The notes beneath the pieces were generated by a model. That model was given only the letters and a program-made list of their open reading frames with translations. It did no database searches and had not been told where the DNA came from. From the NCBI RefSeq assembly GCF_002723835.1, contig NZ_BEWG01000105.1:1-48022 (forward strand): a DNA stretch of 48,022 nt, given 5' to 3'. A program made the translations under genes and the position numbers. Position 1 is the stretch's first letter, and every line of letters starts with the position of its first letter. This stretch comes from Mycobacterium sp. shizuoka-1. Its GTDB lineage: Bacteria; Actinomycetota; Actinomycetes; Mycobacteriales; Mycobacteriaceae. Below are positions 17,572-26,377 of this stretch, one piece after another.

Positions 17572-18545
17572 GCGGCACCGGGGCCCTGGCGTTCGGGCCG
17601 GTTGCCCGGCGGCGTTCCCGGGTCGGCCCGCCGGGCCCGCCAGGATCGGACGAGCGCGCCACCCGCGACCTGCACCCTGCGCGCGGTGCCCACGGTGGCC
17701 CGGTGGCTGAACACCGCGAAATCGGATGCTTCGATCCGGTCCAGGATCTCCGAGTAGAGGGTCAGCGCCGTCTCGACGCACGGGCGGGACCGCGGGGCCA
17801 GGGTGTCGATGCCCTCGGCGGCGAACCGGTAGATCTTCCGGGTCGTCTCGTGCTGGTCCACCAGTGCGTTGCGCACCCGCGGGTCGGTGCGGCGATTGTC
17901 GTGGCACCAAGCCAACAGCTCCCGGTCCACGCCGTGGGCGGCCAGTTCGTCGGCGGGCAGATACACCCGATTACGCACCAGGTCCTCGTTGACGTCACGC
18001 AGAAAGTTGGTCAACTGGAAGGCCTGGCCCAGCGCGGTCGCGTACGGCTCGGCCTCGGCCGGGTCGCCGGCCGTCCCCAGCACCGGAAGCATCTGCAGGC
18101 CAATCACTTCCGCCGACCCGCGCATGTAGTGGTTGAGTGCGGCGCGGTTCGGATAGTCGGTGACGCTGAGGTCCATGCGCATCGACCGCAGGAAGTCCTC
18201 GAACAGGTCGCCGGCAATGCGGTAGCGGGCGATGGTGTGGTCCACGGCGATCAGGACCGGCTCGTCGTGACGCCCCGCCCCGGCGAAGAACTGCTCGGAG
18301 AACTGTTGCAGTCGTTCGCCGCGCATTCCGGCGTCCAGGTCTGGGTTGAGTTCGTCGAGGATGTCGTCCGCGTAGCGGGCGAAGGCGTAGAGCGCGTGAA
18401 CGGCGGGACGCTGATCGGGGGCCAGCAGCCGGGTGGCCAGGAAGTACGTCCGCCCGTTCTTAGCCGCGATGCGACGGCAGCGCCGGTATGCCGCGCGCAG
18501 CCGGGGATCCTCGATTCCGGCGGCCGACAGTTCGGTGTGGATCAT
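17568..18545 (-). CDS. crtB: Phytoene synthase CrtB
   Basis: CrtB joins two GGPP molecules head to head to give 15-cis-phytoene. The 325-residue protein has both Asp-rich motifs of squalene/phytoene synthases: A-D-D-I-L-D-E at 59-65 and D-V-N-E-D at 184-188, followed by N-R-V-Y-L-P. It also has the conserved Y-A-F-A-R-Y before the first motif and F-Q-L-T-N-F-L-R before the second. The ATG at 18545 shares one base with the crtI stop (TGATG), and its own stop overlaps the crtU start, so crtI-crtB-crtU are translationally coupled. An open frame upstream to 18788 is antisense-like extension within crtI and was not used. Confidence 0.95.
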   Translation of the reverse strand: MIHTELSAAGIEDPRLRAAYRRCRRIAAKNGRTYFLATRLLAPDQRPAVHALYAFARYADDILDELNPDLDAGMRGERLQQFSEQFFAGAGRHDEPVLIAVDHTIARYRIAGDLFEDFLRSMRMDLSVTDYPNRAALNHYMRGSAEVIGLQMLPVLGTAGDPAEAEPYATALGQAFQLTNFLRDVNEDLVRNRVYLPADELAAHGVDRELLAWCHDNRRTDPRVRNALVDQHETTRKIYRFAAEGIDTLAPRSRPCVETALTLYSEILDRIEASDFAVFSHRATVGTARRVQVAGGALVRSWRARRADPGTPPGNRPERQGPGAA

Positions 18546-20071
18546 CAGCTCCGGGCCTTCGTGTCGAGGTATGTCGTCGACCGGGACGCAGTGCCGGTGA
18601 TCCGGTCGGCGGCCAGTCGCCCGGAGATCAGGGTGGTCGGTACGCCGACACCGGGGGTGGTCGACGACCCGGCCAGCACTGCGTTCTCGATCCCGCGGAC
18701 CAGGTTGGCCGGCCGAAATGGCCCGGTTTGGGCGAAGTTGTGCGCGAGCGCGAACGGCGTGCCGTCGATCATTCCCTGTCGGGCCCACTCGACGGGGGTG
18801 TCCAGATGCAGCAGTTCGACGTCGTCACCCAGGTTCGGAAGCAGCCGCCGCTCGACGGTGTCGAGCATGGACTGCGCGTACGGTGCGGCGACGTCGGCCC
18901 AGTCGACGCCGCCGTGGGACAGGTTCGGCGCCGGCGCCAGCACGTAGAGCAGGTCGCGGTCCCGGGGCGCGAGGCTGGGGTCGCTGGCAGTCGGGCAGGT
19001 CACCAGCAGCGACGGGTCCCGCATGAGGCGGCCGTCGCGGATGATGTCGGTGAACGTCTCCTCCCACGCGTCGCCGAACAGAATGGTGTGGTGCGAGCGA
19101 GACGCACCGTCTTCGGTGCGCGCCCGGCAGCCGACGTGCGCCACCACCGCCGAGGGTGCCGTCCGCAGCCGCAATGCCCGCTTGGGCCGGCGGCCCAGCA
19201 ATCGGTAGGTCAGCGGCAGTTCCGTCGTCAAAACGACCGCGTCGCATCCGATGCGCTCACCGTTGTCGGTGATGACGGCGCTGACCCGGTCCGACGTGCG
19301 CTCCAGCTCGGTGACGGTGCAGGAGTACCGGAACTCCACGCCCGCGGTCTTGGCCGCCGCGGCCAAGCCGTCGGTGAGTGCGCGGACTCCGCCCCTCGGG
19401 AAGTACACCCCGGCGACGGTGTCCATGTAGGCGATCACCGCGTACACGGCGAGCGCCTGTTGCGGAGCCACGCCGGCGTACAGCGACTGGAAGGTGAAAA
19501 CCCGTCGCAGTCTCGGGTCGGCGATGTGCTTCTTGACCATCGTCTCCCATTTGCGGAATCCGCCCAGCGCGGTCAGCCGGGCCAGCTGGGGGGCCAGCAT
19601 CGACAGTGGGGAGTCGAAGTTGGACGAGATGAAACCGTCGAACTCGGTCCGATACAGCTTGTCGAGCCACTCCCGCAGTGCGAGGTAGCCGGCGGCATCT
19701 CGTGGACCGGCGAAGTCGCGCACCGCGGTGGCCATCCGGTCGGCGTCGGTATGGACGTCGATGCCGGCGTCATCGGCGAACTTCGCGTGGTAGGCCGGTT
19801 CGACCGGAAGCAGTTCCACTCGCAATGACGTGTTTTCACCGACTGCGGCGAACGCCTCGTCGATGAGGTCGGGCATGGTGATCACCGTGGGGCCGGTGTC
19901 GACCAGGTATCCGCCGACGTCGTGCCGGCCCGCTCGCCCGCCGGGCCACGGCTCGCGCTCGACGACTGTGACCTCTCGGCCGCGTCCGGCCAAATGCAGC
20001 GCAGCGGACAGACCGGCGAAGCCTGCACCGACGACGATCACCCGGTCGGTCGGCCCCGAGACAGTTCGCAT
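18545..20071 (-). CDS. crtI: Phytoene desaturase CrtI
   Basis: CrtI is the FAD-dependent desaturase and isomerase that turns phytoene into lycopene. The 508-residue protein starts with the dinucleotide-binding motif V-I-V-V-G-A-G-F-A-G-L-S-A-A and has the family C-terminal signature, G-V-G-V-P-T-T-L-I-S-G-R-L-A-A-D, close to its end. The ATG at 20071 follows a strong AAGGGGGTG ribosome-binding site; a GTG at 20116 would overlap the upstream gene and adds unconserved residues. It sits 19 bases after the GGPP synthase gene and is coupled to crtB. Confidence 0.95.
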   Translation of the reverse strand: MRTVSGPTDRVIVVGAGFAGLSAALHLAGRGREVTVVEREPWPGGRAGRHDVGGYLVDTGPTVITMPDLIDEAFAAVGENTSLRVELLPVEPAYHAKFADDAGIDVHTDADRMATAVRDFAGPRDAAGYLALREWLDKLYRTEFDGFISSNFDSPLSMLAPQLARLTALGGFRKWETMVKKHIADPRLRRVFTFQSLYAGVAPQQALAVYAVIAYMDTVAGVYFPRGGVRALTDGLAAAAKTAGVEFRYSCTVTELERTSDRVSAVITDNGERIGCDAVVLTTELPLTYRLLGRRPKRALRLRTAPSAVVAHVGCRARTEDGASRSHHTILFGDAWEETFTDIIRDGRLMRDPSLLVTCPTASDPSLAPRDRDLLYVLAPAPNLSHGGVDWADVAAPYAQSMLDTVERRLLPNLGDDVELLHLDTPVEWARQGMIDGTPFALAHNFAQTGPFRPANLVRGIENAVLAGSSTTPGVGVPTTLISGRLAADRITGTASRSTTYLDTKARS

Positions 20072-20090
20072 CAGACCCACACCCCCTTGC

Positions 20091-21281
20091 TCACGCGGCC
20101 CGGCTCGTGCAGACACTGGCCATGTCCAGCAGGGCCGCCCTTATCGATCCGTCGATGCGACTGTCGTCCAGCGCGTCCTGCGCGGTCTGGACCCGCTCGG
20201 CGATCAGGTCTTCGATCCGTTGCACCGCGCCGGTGGCAACGATCAGGTTGCGCCAGCGCTCCAGGTCGGCTTCGTCGAGATGCGCGCTGTCGATCAGTTC
20301 GCCGAATTGCGCGCGGGTGGCCGGGTCGGCCATGTGGTGGGCGGTCACCATCACGGCGGTGGCCTTGCGTTCGAGCAGGTCCCCGCCGTTGGGTTTGCCG
20401 GTAGCCGTGGGCGCCCCGAAGATCCCGAGGATGTCGTCGCGGAGTTGGAACGCCTCGCCGACCGCGACGCCATAGTCGCCGAGCCGGGTCAGGGTGTGCT
20501 CATCGCAGCCGGCCATCGCCGCGCCGATTTCCAGTGGCCGCCGCACGGTGTAGTTTCCGGATTTCATCCTCGCCACCCGTAGCACCGAGTCCAGCGTGGG
20601 GGACTTGCGGATGTCGAGGGCGAGGTCGGCGAACTGCCCGGTGGCCAGCTCGGTGCGCATGGCGTCGTAGCGGGGCCACGCGCGCTCGAGCTGCTCGGAC
20701 CTCAGGCCGCTTTCCCGGAGGACGCGCTCGGCCCAGATCAGACACAGATCGGCCAGCAGGACGGCGGCCGATTCGCCGAAGCGCTGCGACGATCCGGCCA
20801 GGCCGCGCTTGCCGTGCCAGTCGGCGAGCTGGATGTGGGCCGAGGGTCGACCGCGACGGGACGGGGAATTGTCCATGACGTCGTCCTGCAGCAGGGCAAA
20901 TGCATGGATGAGTTCCAGACTTCCGGTCGCTGTCAACGCAGCGTCGTCGGGTGGGGCTGCGCACAGCCAACCCAGATACATGAAGGTCGACCGCAGGCAC
21001 TTGCCGCCGTTCACGAACTCCAGCAGCGTCTCGCCGGCGGCGTCGACACCGCAGTCACCGAGGGTGTCGGTGCAGCGGGCCGCGATGAACTCGGTCACCT
21101 GCGCCAGGATCGTCTTGCGTAAATCCGTTCGCCAGGAGTCGAATTGGCCGACCTCGGGTAGGCCCAGCAGGCTCATCGATGCGGACTCGGCCACCGTGAC
21201 CTGTGCACATTCGGCCACATTCCCCACCAATGCTCCCTCGCGCTGACGGCTTGGAGTCGGCTCGCGATGGTCCTCATTCAC
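20091..21281 (-). CDS. crtE: Polyprenyl (geranylgeranyl) diphosphate synthase
   Basis: This trans-prenyltransferase of 396 residues has the first Asp-rich motif D-D-V-M-D at 133-137, preceded by L-L-Q, and the second region Q-L-R-D-D-I-L-G at 279-286, in which the usual fifth Asp is Gly, as is common in actinobacterial IdsA proteins. It is the first gene of the crt operon, so GGPP is the expected product for CrtB. It resembles the idsA family of M. tuberculosis. Product length cannot be fixed from sequence alone. The N-terminus is about 35 residues longer than the core; an ATG at codon 36 (M-S-L-L-G-L-P) could be the true start. The operon promoter should lie in 21282-21400, which contains the candidate MarR dyad. 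Confidence 0.93.
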   Translation of the reverse strand: MNEDHREPTPSRQREGALVGNVAECAQVTVAESASMSLLGLPEVGQFDSWRTDLRKTILAQVTEFIAARCTDTLGDCGVDAAGETLLEFVNGGKCLRSTFMYLGWLCAAPPDDAALTATGSLELIHAFALLQDDVMDNSPSRRGRPSAHIQLADWHGKRGLAGSSQRFGESAAVLLADLCLIWAERVLRESGLRSEQLERAWPRYDAMRTELATGQFADLALDIRKSPTLDSVLRVARMKSGNYTVRRPLEIGAAMAGCDEHTLTRLGDYGVAVGEAFQLRDDILGIFGAPTATGKPNGGDLLERKATAVMVTAHHMADPATRAQFGELIDSAHLDEADLERWRNLIVATGAVQRIEDLIAERVQTAQDALDDSRIDGSIRAALLDMASVCTSRAA

Positions 21282-21349
21282 CGCTTCGTAACCCTTCGCC
21301 GAGAGACTGGCCGCAGGCCCAGAACTGGAGCATCTGAGCGCGGCGTCTC

Positions 21350-21380
21350 ATTCACTTATTTAACCATTAACTTAATGAAT
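21350..21380. promoter_or_regulatory. 31-bp imperfect palindrome, candidate MarR operator of the crt operon
   Basis: The arms read ATTCACTTATTTAAC on the left and, on the opposite strand, ATTCATTAAGTTAAT on the right, pairing at 11 of 15 positions about a central base (21365). Within it CATTAA-C-TTAATG (21364-21376) is a perfect 13-bp dyad. It lies 69 bp upstream of crtE and 83 bp upstream of the divergent choD. The left arm is shared with the site at 11655. Control by the operon's own MarR protein is inferred. Confidence 0.65.
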
Positions 21381-21433
21381 CAATCGCGTGTGCGCCAGTG
21401 TAGCGGCAGACTTAGGCGTCCCTCGCTAGCTTG

Positions 21434-21456
21434 TTACCTGCCGGTAAGTTCATACT
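21434..21456 (+). promoter_or_regulatory. Palindrome and possible leaderless promoter of choD
   Basis: TTACC-TGCC-GGTAA (21434-21447) is a perfect 5-bp inverted repeat with a 4-base spacer, the size of a repressor half-site pair. CATACT (21451-21456) six bases before the ATG could be a -10 box, which would make the transcript leaderless. The palindrome would then overlap the promoter. The regulator is unknown; it does not look like the KstR motif I know. Confidence 0.4.
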
Positions 21457-21462
21457 GGTTCG

Positions 21463-23199
21463 ATGGAGCCGGATTTCGACGTGCTGATCATCGGTTCGGG
21501 TTTTGGCGGCAGCGTGAGCGCGCTGCGGCTCACCGAAAAGGGCTATCGAGTTGGCGTCCTGGAAGCCGGCAGGCGCTATGCCGACCACGAATTCGCCAAG
21601 ACGTCCTGGCGGTTGCGGGAGTTTCTGTGGGCGCCGCGGCTCGGCTGTTACGGCATCCAGCGCATCCACCTGTTGCGCAACGTGATGATCCTGGCCGGCG
21701 CCGGGGTCGGCGGCGGTTCGCTGAACTACGCCAACACCTTGTACGTACCGCCGGACCCGTTCTTCAACGATCCGCAGTGGAAGGACATCACCGACTGGCG
21801 CGCCGAACTGATGCCGCACTACGACCAGGCCCAGCGGATGCTCGGCGTGGTCAAGAACCCGACCTTCACCGACGCCGACCGGATCATGAAGGAGGTCGCC
21901 GACGAGATGGGGGTGGGGGACACCTTCACACCCACGCCGGTCGGAGTGTTCTTCGGCGTGGGCGGTGAGAAGACACCGGGCAAGACCGTGCCCGATCCGT
22001 ACTTCGGCGGGGTGGGCCCCGCCCGCACCGGCTGTATCGAGTGCGGCGAGTGCATGACGGGTTGCCGGCACGGCGCCAAGAACACGCTCGTGAAGAACTA
22101 CCTTGGGCTGGCTGAACGTGCTGGGGCACAGGTCTTTCCGATGACCACGGTGAGCGGATTCGCGCAGCGGCCCGACGGGGTGTGGGAGATCGACACGGTG
22201 CGCACCGGCCGGTGGGCCCGCAAGGGCCGCAGGACGTTCACCGCCCGCCAGCTGGTTCTGGCGGCGGGCACCTGGGGCACCCAGAACCTGCTGTTCGCGA
22301 TGCGCGACAGCGGGAGGCTGCCCAAGTTGTCGGACAAACTCGGGGTCCTGACCAGGACCAACTCGGAGTCCATCGTGGGCGCCGGGCGGCTGGAGGCGCG
22401 AGACGACCTGGACCTCACCCACGGCGTGGCCATCACGTCGTCCATCCACCCGAGTCCCGACACGCACGTCGAGCCGTGCCGCTACGGCAAAGGCTCCAAC
22501 GCGATGGGTCTGCTGCAGACGCTGATGACGGACGGCCCGGGACCGGAGGGCTCCGACGTGCCGCGCTGGAAGCAGCTGTTCCTCAACGCGGGTGAGGATC
22601 CGAAGGGGATGCTGCGGATGCTCAGTCCGCGGCGATGGAGCGAGCGGACGATGATCTCGCTGGTCATGCAGCATCTGGACAACTCGATCACCACCTACAC
22701 CAAACGCGGTGTGCTCGGCAGGCGGCGGATGACCAGCAAGCAGGGTCATGGCGAGCCCAATCCGACCTGGATCCCGGTGGGCAACAAGGTGACCCGGCGG
22801 ATCGCCGAGAAGATCGACGGGGTGGCCGGCGGCACCTGGGGTGAGTTGTTCAACATCCCGCTGACCGCGCACTTCCTCGGTGGCGCGGCGATCGCCGACA
22901 GCCCGCAGCGCGGAGTCATCGACCCCTACCAGCGGGTGTACGGCTATCCGACCCTGCACGTGATGGATGGCGCGGCGATCTCGGCCAACCTCGGTGTGAA
23001 CCCGTCGCTGTCGATCACCGCCCAGGCCGAGCGGGCAACCGCGTTGTGGCCGAACTCCGGTGAGGACGACCAGCGCCCGGCCCAGGGGCAGCCCTACCGG
23101 CGGTTGGCCCCGATCGAACCCAAGAATCCGGTCGTGCCTGTCGATGCGCCGGGCGGTCTCCGTCACCTGCCTATCGAGCCGATCAACACGGGGAGTTAG
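21463..23199 (+). CDS. choD: Cholesterol oxidase-like GMC oxidoreductase ChoD
   Basis: The 578-residue protein matches mycobacterial ChoD (Rv3409c) along its length, beginning with an FAD-binding motif, G-S-G-F-G-G at 11-16. The middle has the Cys-rich G-C-I-E-C-G-E-C-M-T-G-C typical of the ChoD subgroup. The C-terminus has the GMC signature D-G-A-A-I-S-A-N-L-G-V-N-P-S-L-S. The family oxidises 3-beta-hydroxysteroids, though ChoD's role in sterol breakdown in mycobacteria is disputed and other substrates are possible. It is divergent from the crt operon and its stop overlaps that of the GH65 gene. Confidence 0.93.
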   Translation: MEPDFDVLIIGSGFGGSVSALRLTEKGYRVGVLEAGRRYADHEFAKTSWRLREFLWAPRLGCYGIQRIHLLRNVMILAGAGVGGGSLNYANTLYVPPDPFFNDPQWKDITDWRAELMPHYDQAQRMLGVVKNPTFTDADRIMKEVADEMGVGDTFTPTPVGVFFGVGGEKTPGKTVPDPYFGGVGPARTGCIECGECMTGCRHGAKNTLVKNYLGLAERAGAQVFPMTTVSGFAQRPDGVWEIDTVRTGRWARKGRRTFTARQLVLAAGTWGTQNLLFAMRDSGRLPKLSDKLGVLTRTNSESIVGAGRLEARDDLDLTHGVAITSSIHPSPDTHVEPCRYGKGSNAMGLLQTLMTDGPGPEGSDVPRWKQLFLNAGEDPKGMLRMLSPRRWSERTMISLVMQHLDNSITTYTKRGVLGRRRMTSKQGHGEPNPTWIPVGNKVTRRIAEKIDGVAGGTWGELFNIPLTAHFLGGAAIADSPQRGVIDPYQRVYGYPTLHVMDGAAISANLGVNPSLSITAQAERATALWPNSGEDDQRPAQGQPYRRLAPIEPKNPVVPVDAPGGLRHLPIEPINTGS

Positions 23200-25559
23200 C
23201 ACTCGGTCCGCTGGATGTGGCGCTGCGGCGCTCGTCCGGGGGGCTGTTGGGGTGGGGGAAGCAGAGCCACCCGGGTCCGCACGGCCACCGTCGTGGGTTC
23301 GCGTGTGTTCAGCGTCAGCTGGTCACCGGAATGCCGGATGGCCAGGGTGCCGTTGGGTCCGTCGCGCAGCGTGTAAGTGACCGACTGGTGGTCGATCTCG
23401 GCGGCCAACCGGTAGTTGCGCCAGTGCACTCCGAACTTCAGCCGTGAAATTCCTTCGGGTAGTTGCGGATCCAGCGAAAGAATGTGTTCGTCGTCGCGCA
23501 GTCCGCCGAAACCGGCGACCAGCGCCGTCCACGTTCCGGCCAGCGACGCCATGTGCAGGCCGTCGCGGGTGTTGTGGTGCAGGTCGCGCAGGTCGATCAG
23601 GGCCGCTTCCGCGGTGTAGGCGTGCGCCAGTTCAAGATGGCCGACCTCGGCGCACATGACGGCCTGGGTGCAGGCCGACAGCGACGAGTCCCGCACTGTG
23701 CGCCGCTCGTAATAGTCGACGTTGCGCGCCTTTTCGTCGTCGGTGAACGCGTGACTGTGCCACTGCATCGCCAGCACCAGATCGGGCTGCTTGATCACTT
23801 GGGCGGGGTAGAGCCGGACATACGGCTGGTGCAAGAGCATCGGATAGCCGGTGTCCTCGGTGAAGTCCCACTCCCGCAGCCGGGTGAACCCCTCCGACTG
23901 CTGGTGGACGCCCAGCCCCTCGTCGAAGGGGATCGCCACGCTCTCGGCGGCGTCGCGCCAGGCTGCGGTCTCTTCGGTGTCGACTCCCAGCGCTTCGGCG
24001 ACCTCGGCGTTGCGTGTGCACGCGTCGGCGGCGGCGCGCAGGTTGTGGGCGGCCATCAGGTTGGTGAACACGTTGTCGCGGACCACCGCGGTGTACTCGT
24101 CGGGGCCGGTGACACCGTCCAGATGCCACACGCCGTCGCGATCGTGATGGCCCAGCGACTTCCACAGCCGTGCGGTCTCCACGAGAACCGCGAGCCCGCA
24201 ATCGGATTCCAGCGAATGATCGCCGGTCACCGTGCGATACCGCTCGAACGCCATCGTGATGTCGGCGTTGACGTGCCAGGCGGCGGTGCCGGCCGGCCAG
24301 TAGGCCGAACACTCCTCGCCGTGGATGGTCCGCCACGGGAACGCCGCCCCCCGCAGGTCGAGCTGCTCGGCGCGTCTCTTGGCCATCCCGAGGATCGACG
24401 CGCGCCATCGCAGCGCGTCGGCGGCCGCGCCGGGTTTGGTGTAGGTGAGCACCGGAAGCACGAAACCCTCGGTGTCCCAGAACGCGTGACCGTCATAGCC
24501 GGGTCCGGTGAGGCCCTTGCCCGCAATCGCCCGGCGCTCGGCCCGGGCGCTGGCCTGCAGTACGTGAAACATGCCGAACCGCACCGCCTGCTGGCAATCC
24601 GGATCGCCGTCGACCTCGACGTCCGCGCAATCCCAGTACTCGTCGAGATAGTCCCGCTGCGTCTGCAGCAGACCCTCCCACCCGGTGTAGCGCGCGCCCG
24701 CGACCGCGCCGGCCACCTGGTCGTGCAGCGCGGGGCGAGACCGCAGGCTGGACCAGCCGTACGCCAGGAACTTCACGATGCGCAGCCGCTGGCCGGGCCG
24801 CAACCCGCAGATCACCGTGGTGCGGGCGAGGTTCTCCGAGGCCATCGTGTCGATTTCCACCCGGCCGGGCACCTCGACCAGGTGATCCATCGCGGCGGCC
24901 ATCATGAGCTTGCTGGCCCGGGTCCGGTGCACCAGCAGCGAGCCGTCATCGGTGGCTTCGTGGTGGATCGGCTCCAAGGGGCGCTTGAGCACCGCCGAGA
25001 CCCGGGGGTCGTCGGAGTGCTCCCGTTGGTCCTCGTTGGCGACGAGTTCGGATTGCACGGTGATCCGGGTGAATTCGTCGACCGCCTCGACCACGTATTC
25101 GATCGCGGCCACCGAGCGCTGCACCAACGAGACCAGTCGGGTCGAGACGAGGTGGATCTTCTTGCCCGCCGGCGAGCGCCAGCGCACTCGGCGGGTCAGG
25201 GTACCGGCCCGGAGGTCGAGAATCCGCTCGTGCTCGTCGAGATCGCCGTAGCGGACGTCGAACGGTTCGTCGTCGACCAGCAGCCGCATGATCTTGCCGT
25301 TGGTCACGTCGACAATGGTCTGGCCGTCCTCGGGATAGCCGAACCCGGACTCGGCGTAGGGCAGTGGGCGGGTTTCGTAGAACGAGTTCAGGTAGGTGCC
25401 GGGGATTCCGAAGGGCTCGCCTTCGTCGAGGTTGCCGCGTAATCCGATGTGTCCGTTGGACAATGCGAACAGCGACTCCGATTGGGCGAGTTGATCCAGA
25501 TGCAGGTGGGTCTCGCGGACCTGCCAGGGCTCGATCGGGAAGGCGTCGCCGTCGATCAC
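23196..25559 (-). CDS. Glycoside hydrolase family 65 disaccharide phosphorylase
   Basis: The 787-residue protein has the GH65 layout of maltose, trehalose and kojibiose phosphorylases: an N-terminal beta-sandwich, a linker, an (alpha/alpha)6 barrel and a small C-terminal domain. The catalytic acid lies in G-V-T-G-P-D-E-Y (Glu488), almost the position known for maltose phosphorylase, and K-Q-P-D-L-V-L-A-M near 598 belongs to the phosphate site region. It starts at a GTG overlapping the HAD gene's stop (GTGA), so the pair is coupled, as in Rv3400-Rv3401. Phosphorolysis of a glucosyl disaccharide would give beta-glucose 1-phosphate for the HAD enzyme. The disaccharide, trehalose or other, is not fixed by the sequence. 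Its stop codon interlocks with that of choD. Confidence 0.9.
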   Translation of the reverse strand: MIDGDAFPIEPWQVRETHLHLDQLAQSESLFALSNGHIGLRGNLDEGEPFGIPGTYLNSFYETRPLPYAESGFGYPEDGQTIVDVTNGKIMRLLVDDEPFDVRYGDLDEHERILDLRAGTLTRRVRWRSPAGKKIHLVSTRLVSLVQRSVAAIEYVVEAVDEFTRITVQSELVANEDQREHSDDPRVSAVLKRPLEPIHHEATDDGSLLVHRTRASKLMMAAAMDHLVEVPGRVEIDTMASENLARTTVICGLRPGQRLRIVKFLAYGWSSLRSRPALHDQVAGAVAGARYTGWEGLLQTQRDYLDEYWDCADVEVDGDPDCQQAVRFGMFHVLQASARAERRAIAGKGLTGPGYDGHAFWDTEGFVLPVLTYTKPGAAADALRWRASILGMAKRRAEQLDLRGAAFPWRTIHGEECSAYWPAGTAAWHVNADITMAFERYRTVTGDHSLESDCGLAVLVETARLWKSLGHHDRDGVWHLDGVTGPDEYTAVVRDNVFTNLMAAHNLRAAADACTRNAEVAEALGVDTEETAAWRDAAESVAIPFDEGLGVHQQSEGFTRLREWDFTEDTGYPMLLHQPYVRLYPAQVIKQPDLVLAMQWHSHAFTDDEKARNVDYYERRTVRDSSLSACTQAVMCAEVGHLELAHAYTAEAALIDLRDLHHNTRDGLHMASLAGTWTALVAGFGGLRDDEHILSLDPQLPEGISRLKFGVHWRNYRLAAEIDHQSVTYTLRDGPNGTLAIRHSGDQLTLNTREPTTVAVRTRVALLPPPQQPPGRAPQRHIQRTEC

Positions 25560-26299
25560 CGCGGCCCCAGGAGCTGGTCGAGGTCGGTGACGACGACGTC
25601 GGCGCCGTGTCGCGCAAGCGCGTCGCCTTGCCCCACCCGGTCCACTCCGACGACGAACCCGAATTTGCCTGCGCGGCCTGCTGCCACGCCGGCGAGGGCG
25701 TCCTCGAACACCGCCGCGTGGGCGGGCGCGGTGTCGAGCAGTTGGGCGCCGCGCAGGAACGAATCGGGTGCGGGCTTACCGCGCAGGTGTTCGTCGCGAA
25801 TGGTGATGCCGTCCACCCGGTGCGTCACCAGGGCGTCCAGCCCGGTGATCTCCAGAACCTGGCGGGTGTTGGCGCTGGAGGACACCACCGCTGCCGGCAG
25901 GCCGGCCTCTCGCACGGCGGTCAGGTATCGCCGCGACCCGTCGAAGACGTCGACCCCGTCCCGGGCCAGCAGCTGTTGGAAGAGCTCGTTCTTGCGGTTA
26001 CCCAGGCCGTAGACGGTGTCGCTGGTGGGCGGGTCGGCAGGACTGCCGTCGGGCAGGTCGATGTGCCGGCCGGCCAGAAACGAGCGGACGCCGTCCTCGC
26101 GCTTCTTGCCGTCGATGTAGGAGCGGTAATCGTCGTGGGGGTCGAACGGCACGAACGCGGCGCCGGTCTGTTCGGCCCGCTGCCGGAGGTACTCGTCGAA
26201 CATCGTCTTCCAGGCCCGGGTGTGCACCGTGGCGGTGTCGGTGAGCACGCCGTCGAGGTCGAACAGGCAGGCGTGCACCTCGTCGGGTAATCCGAGCAT
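25556..26299 (-). CDS. HAD-family beta-phosphoglucomutase-like protein
   Basis: The 247-residue protein has HAD motif I, F-D-L-D-G-V-L-T-D (Asp14 nucleophile, Asp16 acid/base), motif II with V-V-S-S-S-A-N-T, a lysine in R-G-K-P-A-P-D, and motif IV, F-E-D-A-L-A-G-V-A-A-G. The cap domain sits between motifs I and II. These fit beta-phosphoglucomutase, which converts beta-glucose 1-phosphate to glucose 6-phosphate, and the coupled GH65 phosphorylase gene would provide the substrate. The ATG at 26299 has a strong GAGGAGGT site; an ATG at 26335 is less likely. It resembles Rv3400. Confidence 0.9.
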   Translation of the reverse strand: MLGLPDEVHACLFDLDGVLTDTATVHTRAWKTMFDEYLRQRAEQTGAAFVPFDPHDDYRSYIDGKKREDGVRSFLAGRHIDLPDGSPADPPTSDTVYGLGNRKNELFQQLLARDGVDVFDGSRRYLTAVREAGLPAAVVSSSANTRQVLEITGLDALVTHRVDGITIRDEHLRGKPAPDSFLRGAQLLDTAPAHAAVFEDALAGVAAGRAGKFGFVVGVDRVGQGDALARHGADVVVTDLDQLLGPR

Positions 26300-26377
26300 G
26301 CTCGACCTCCTCGTGGGAACCGGTGTGCTCTCCATTCCCGTTCTCGCCGGAGAACATGCCTGGCTGGGACGAAGGTC

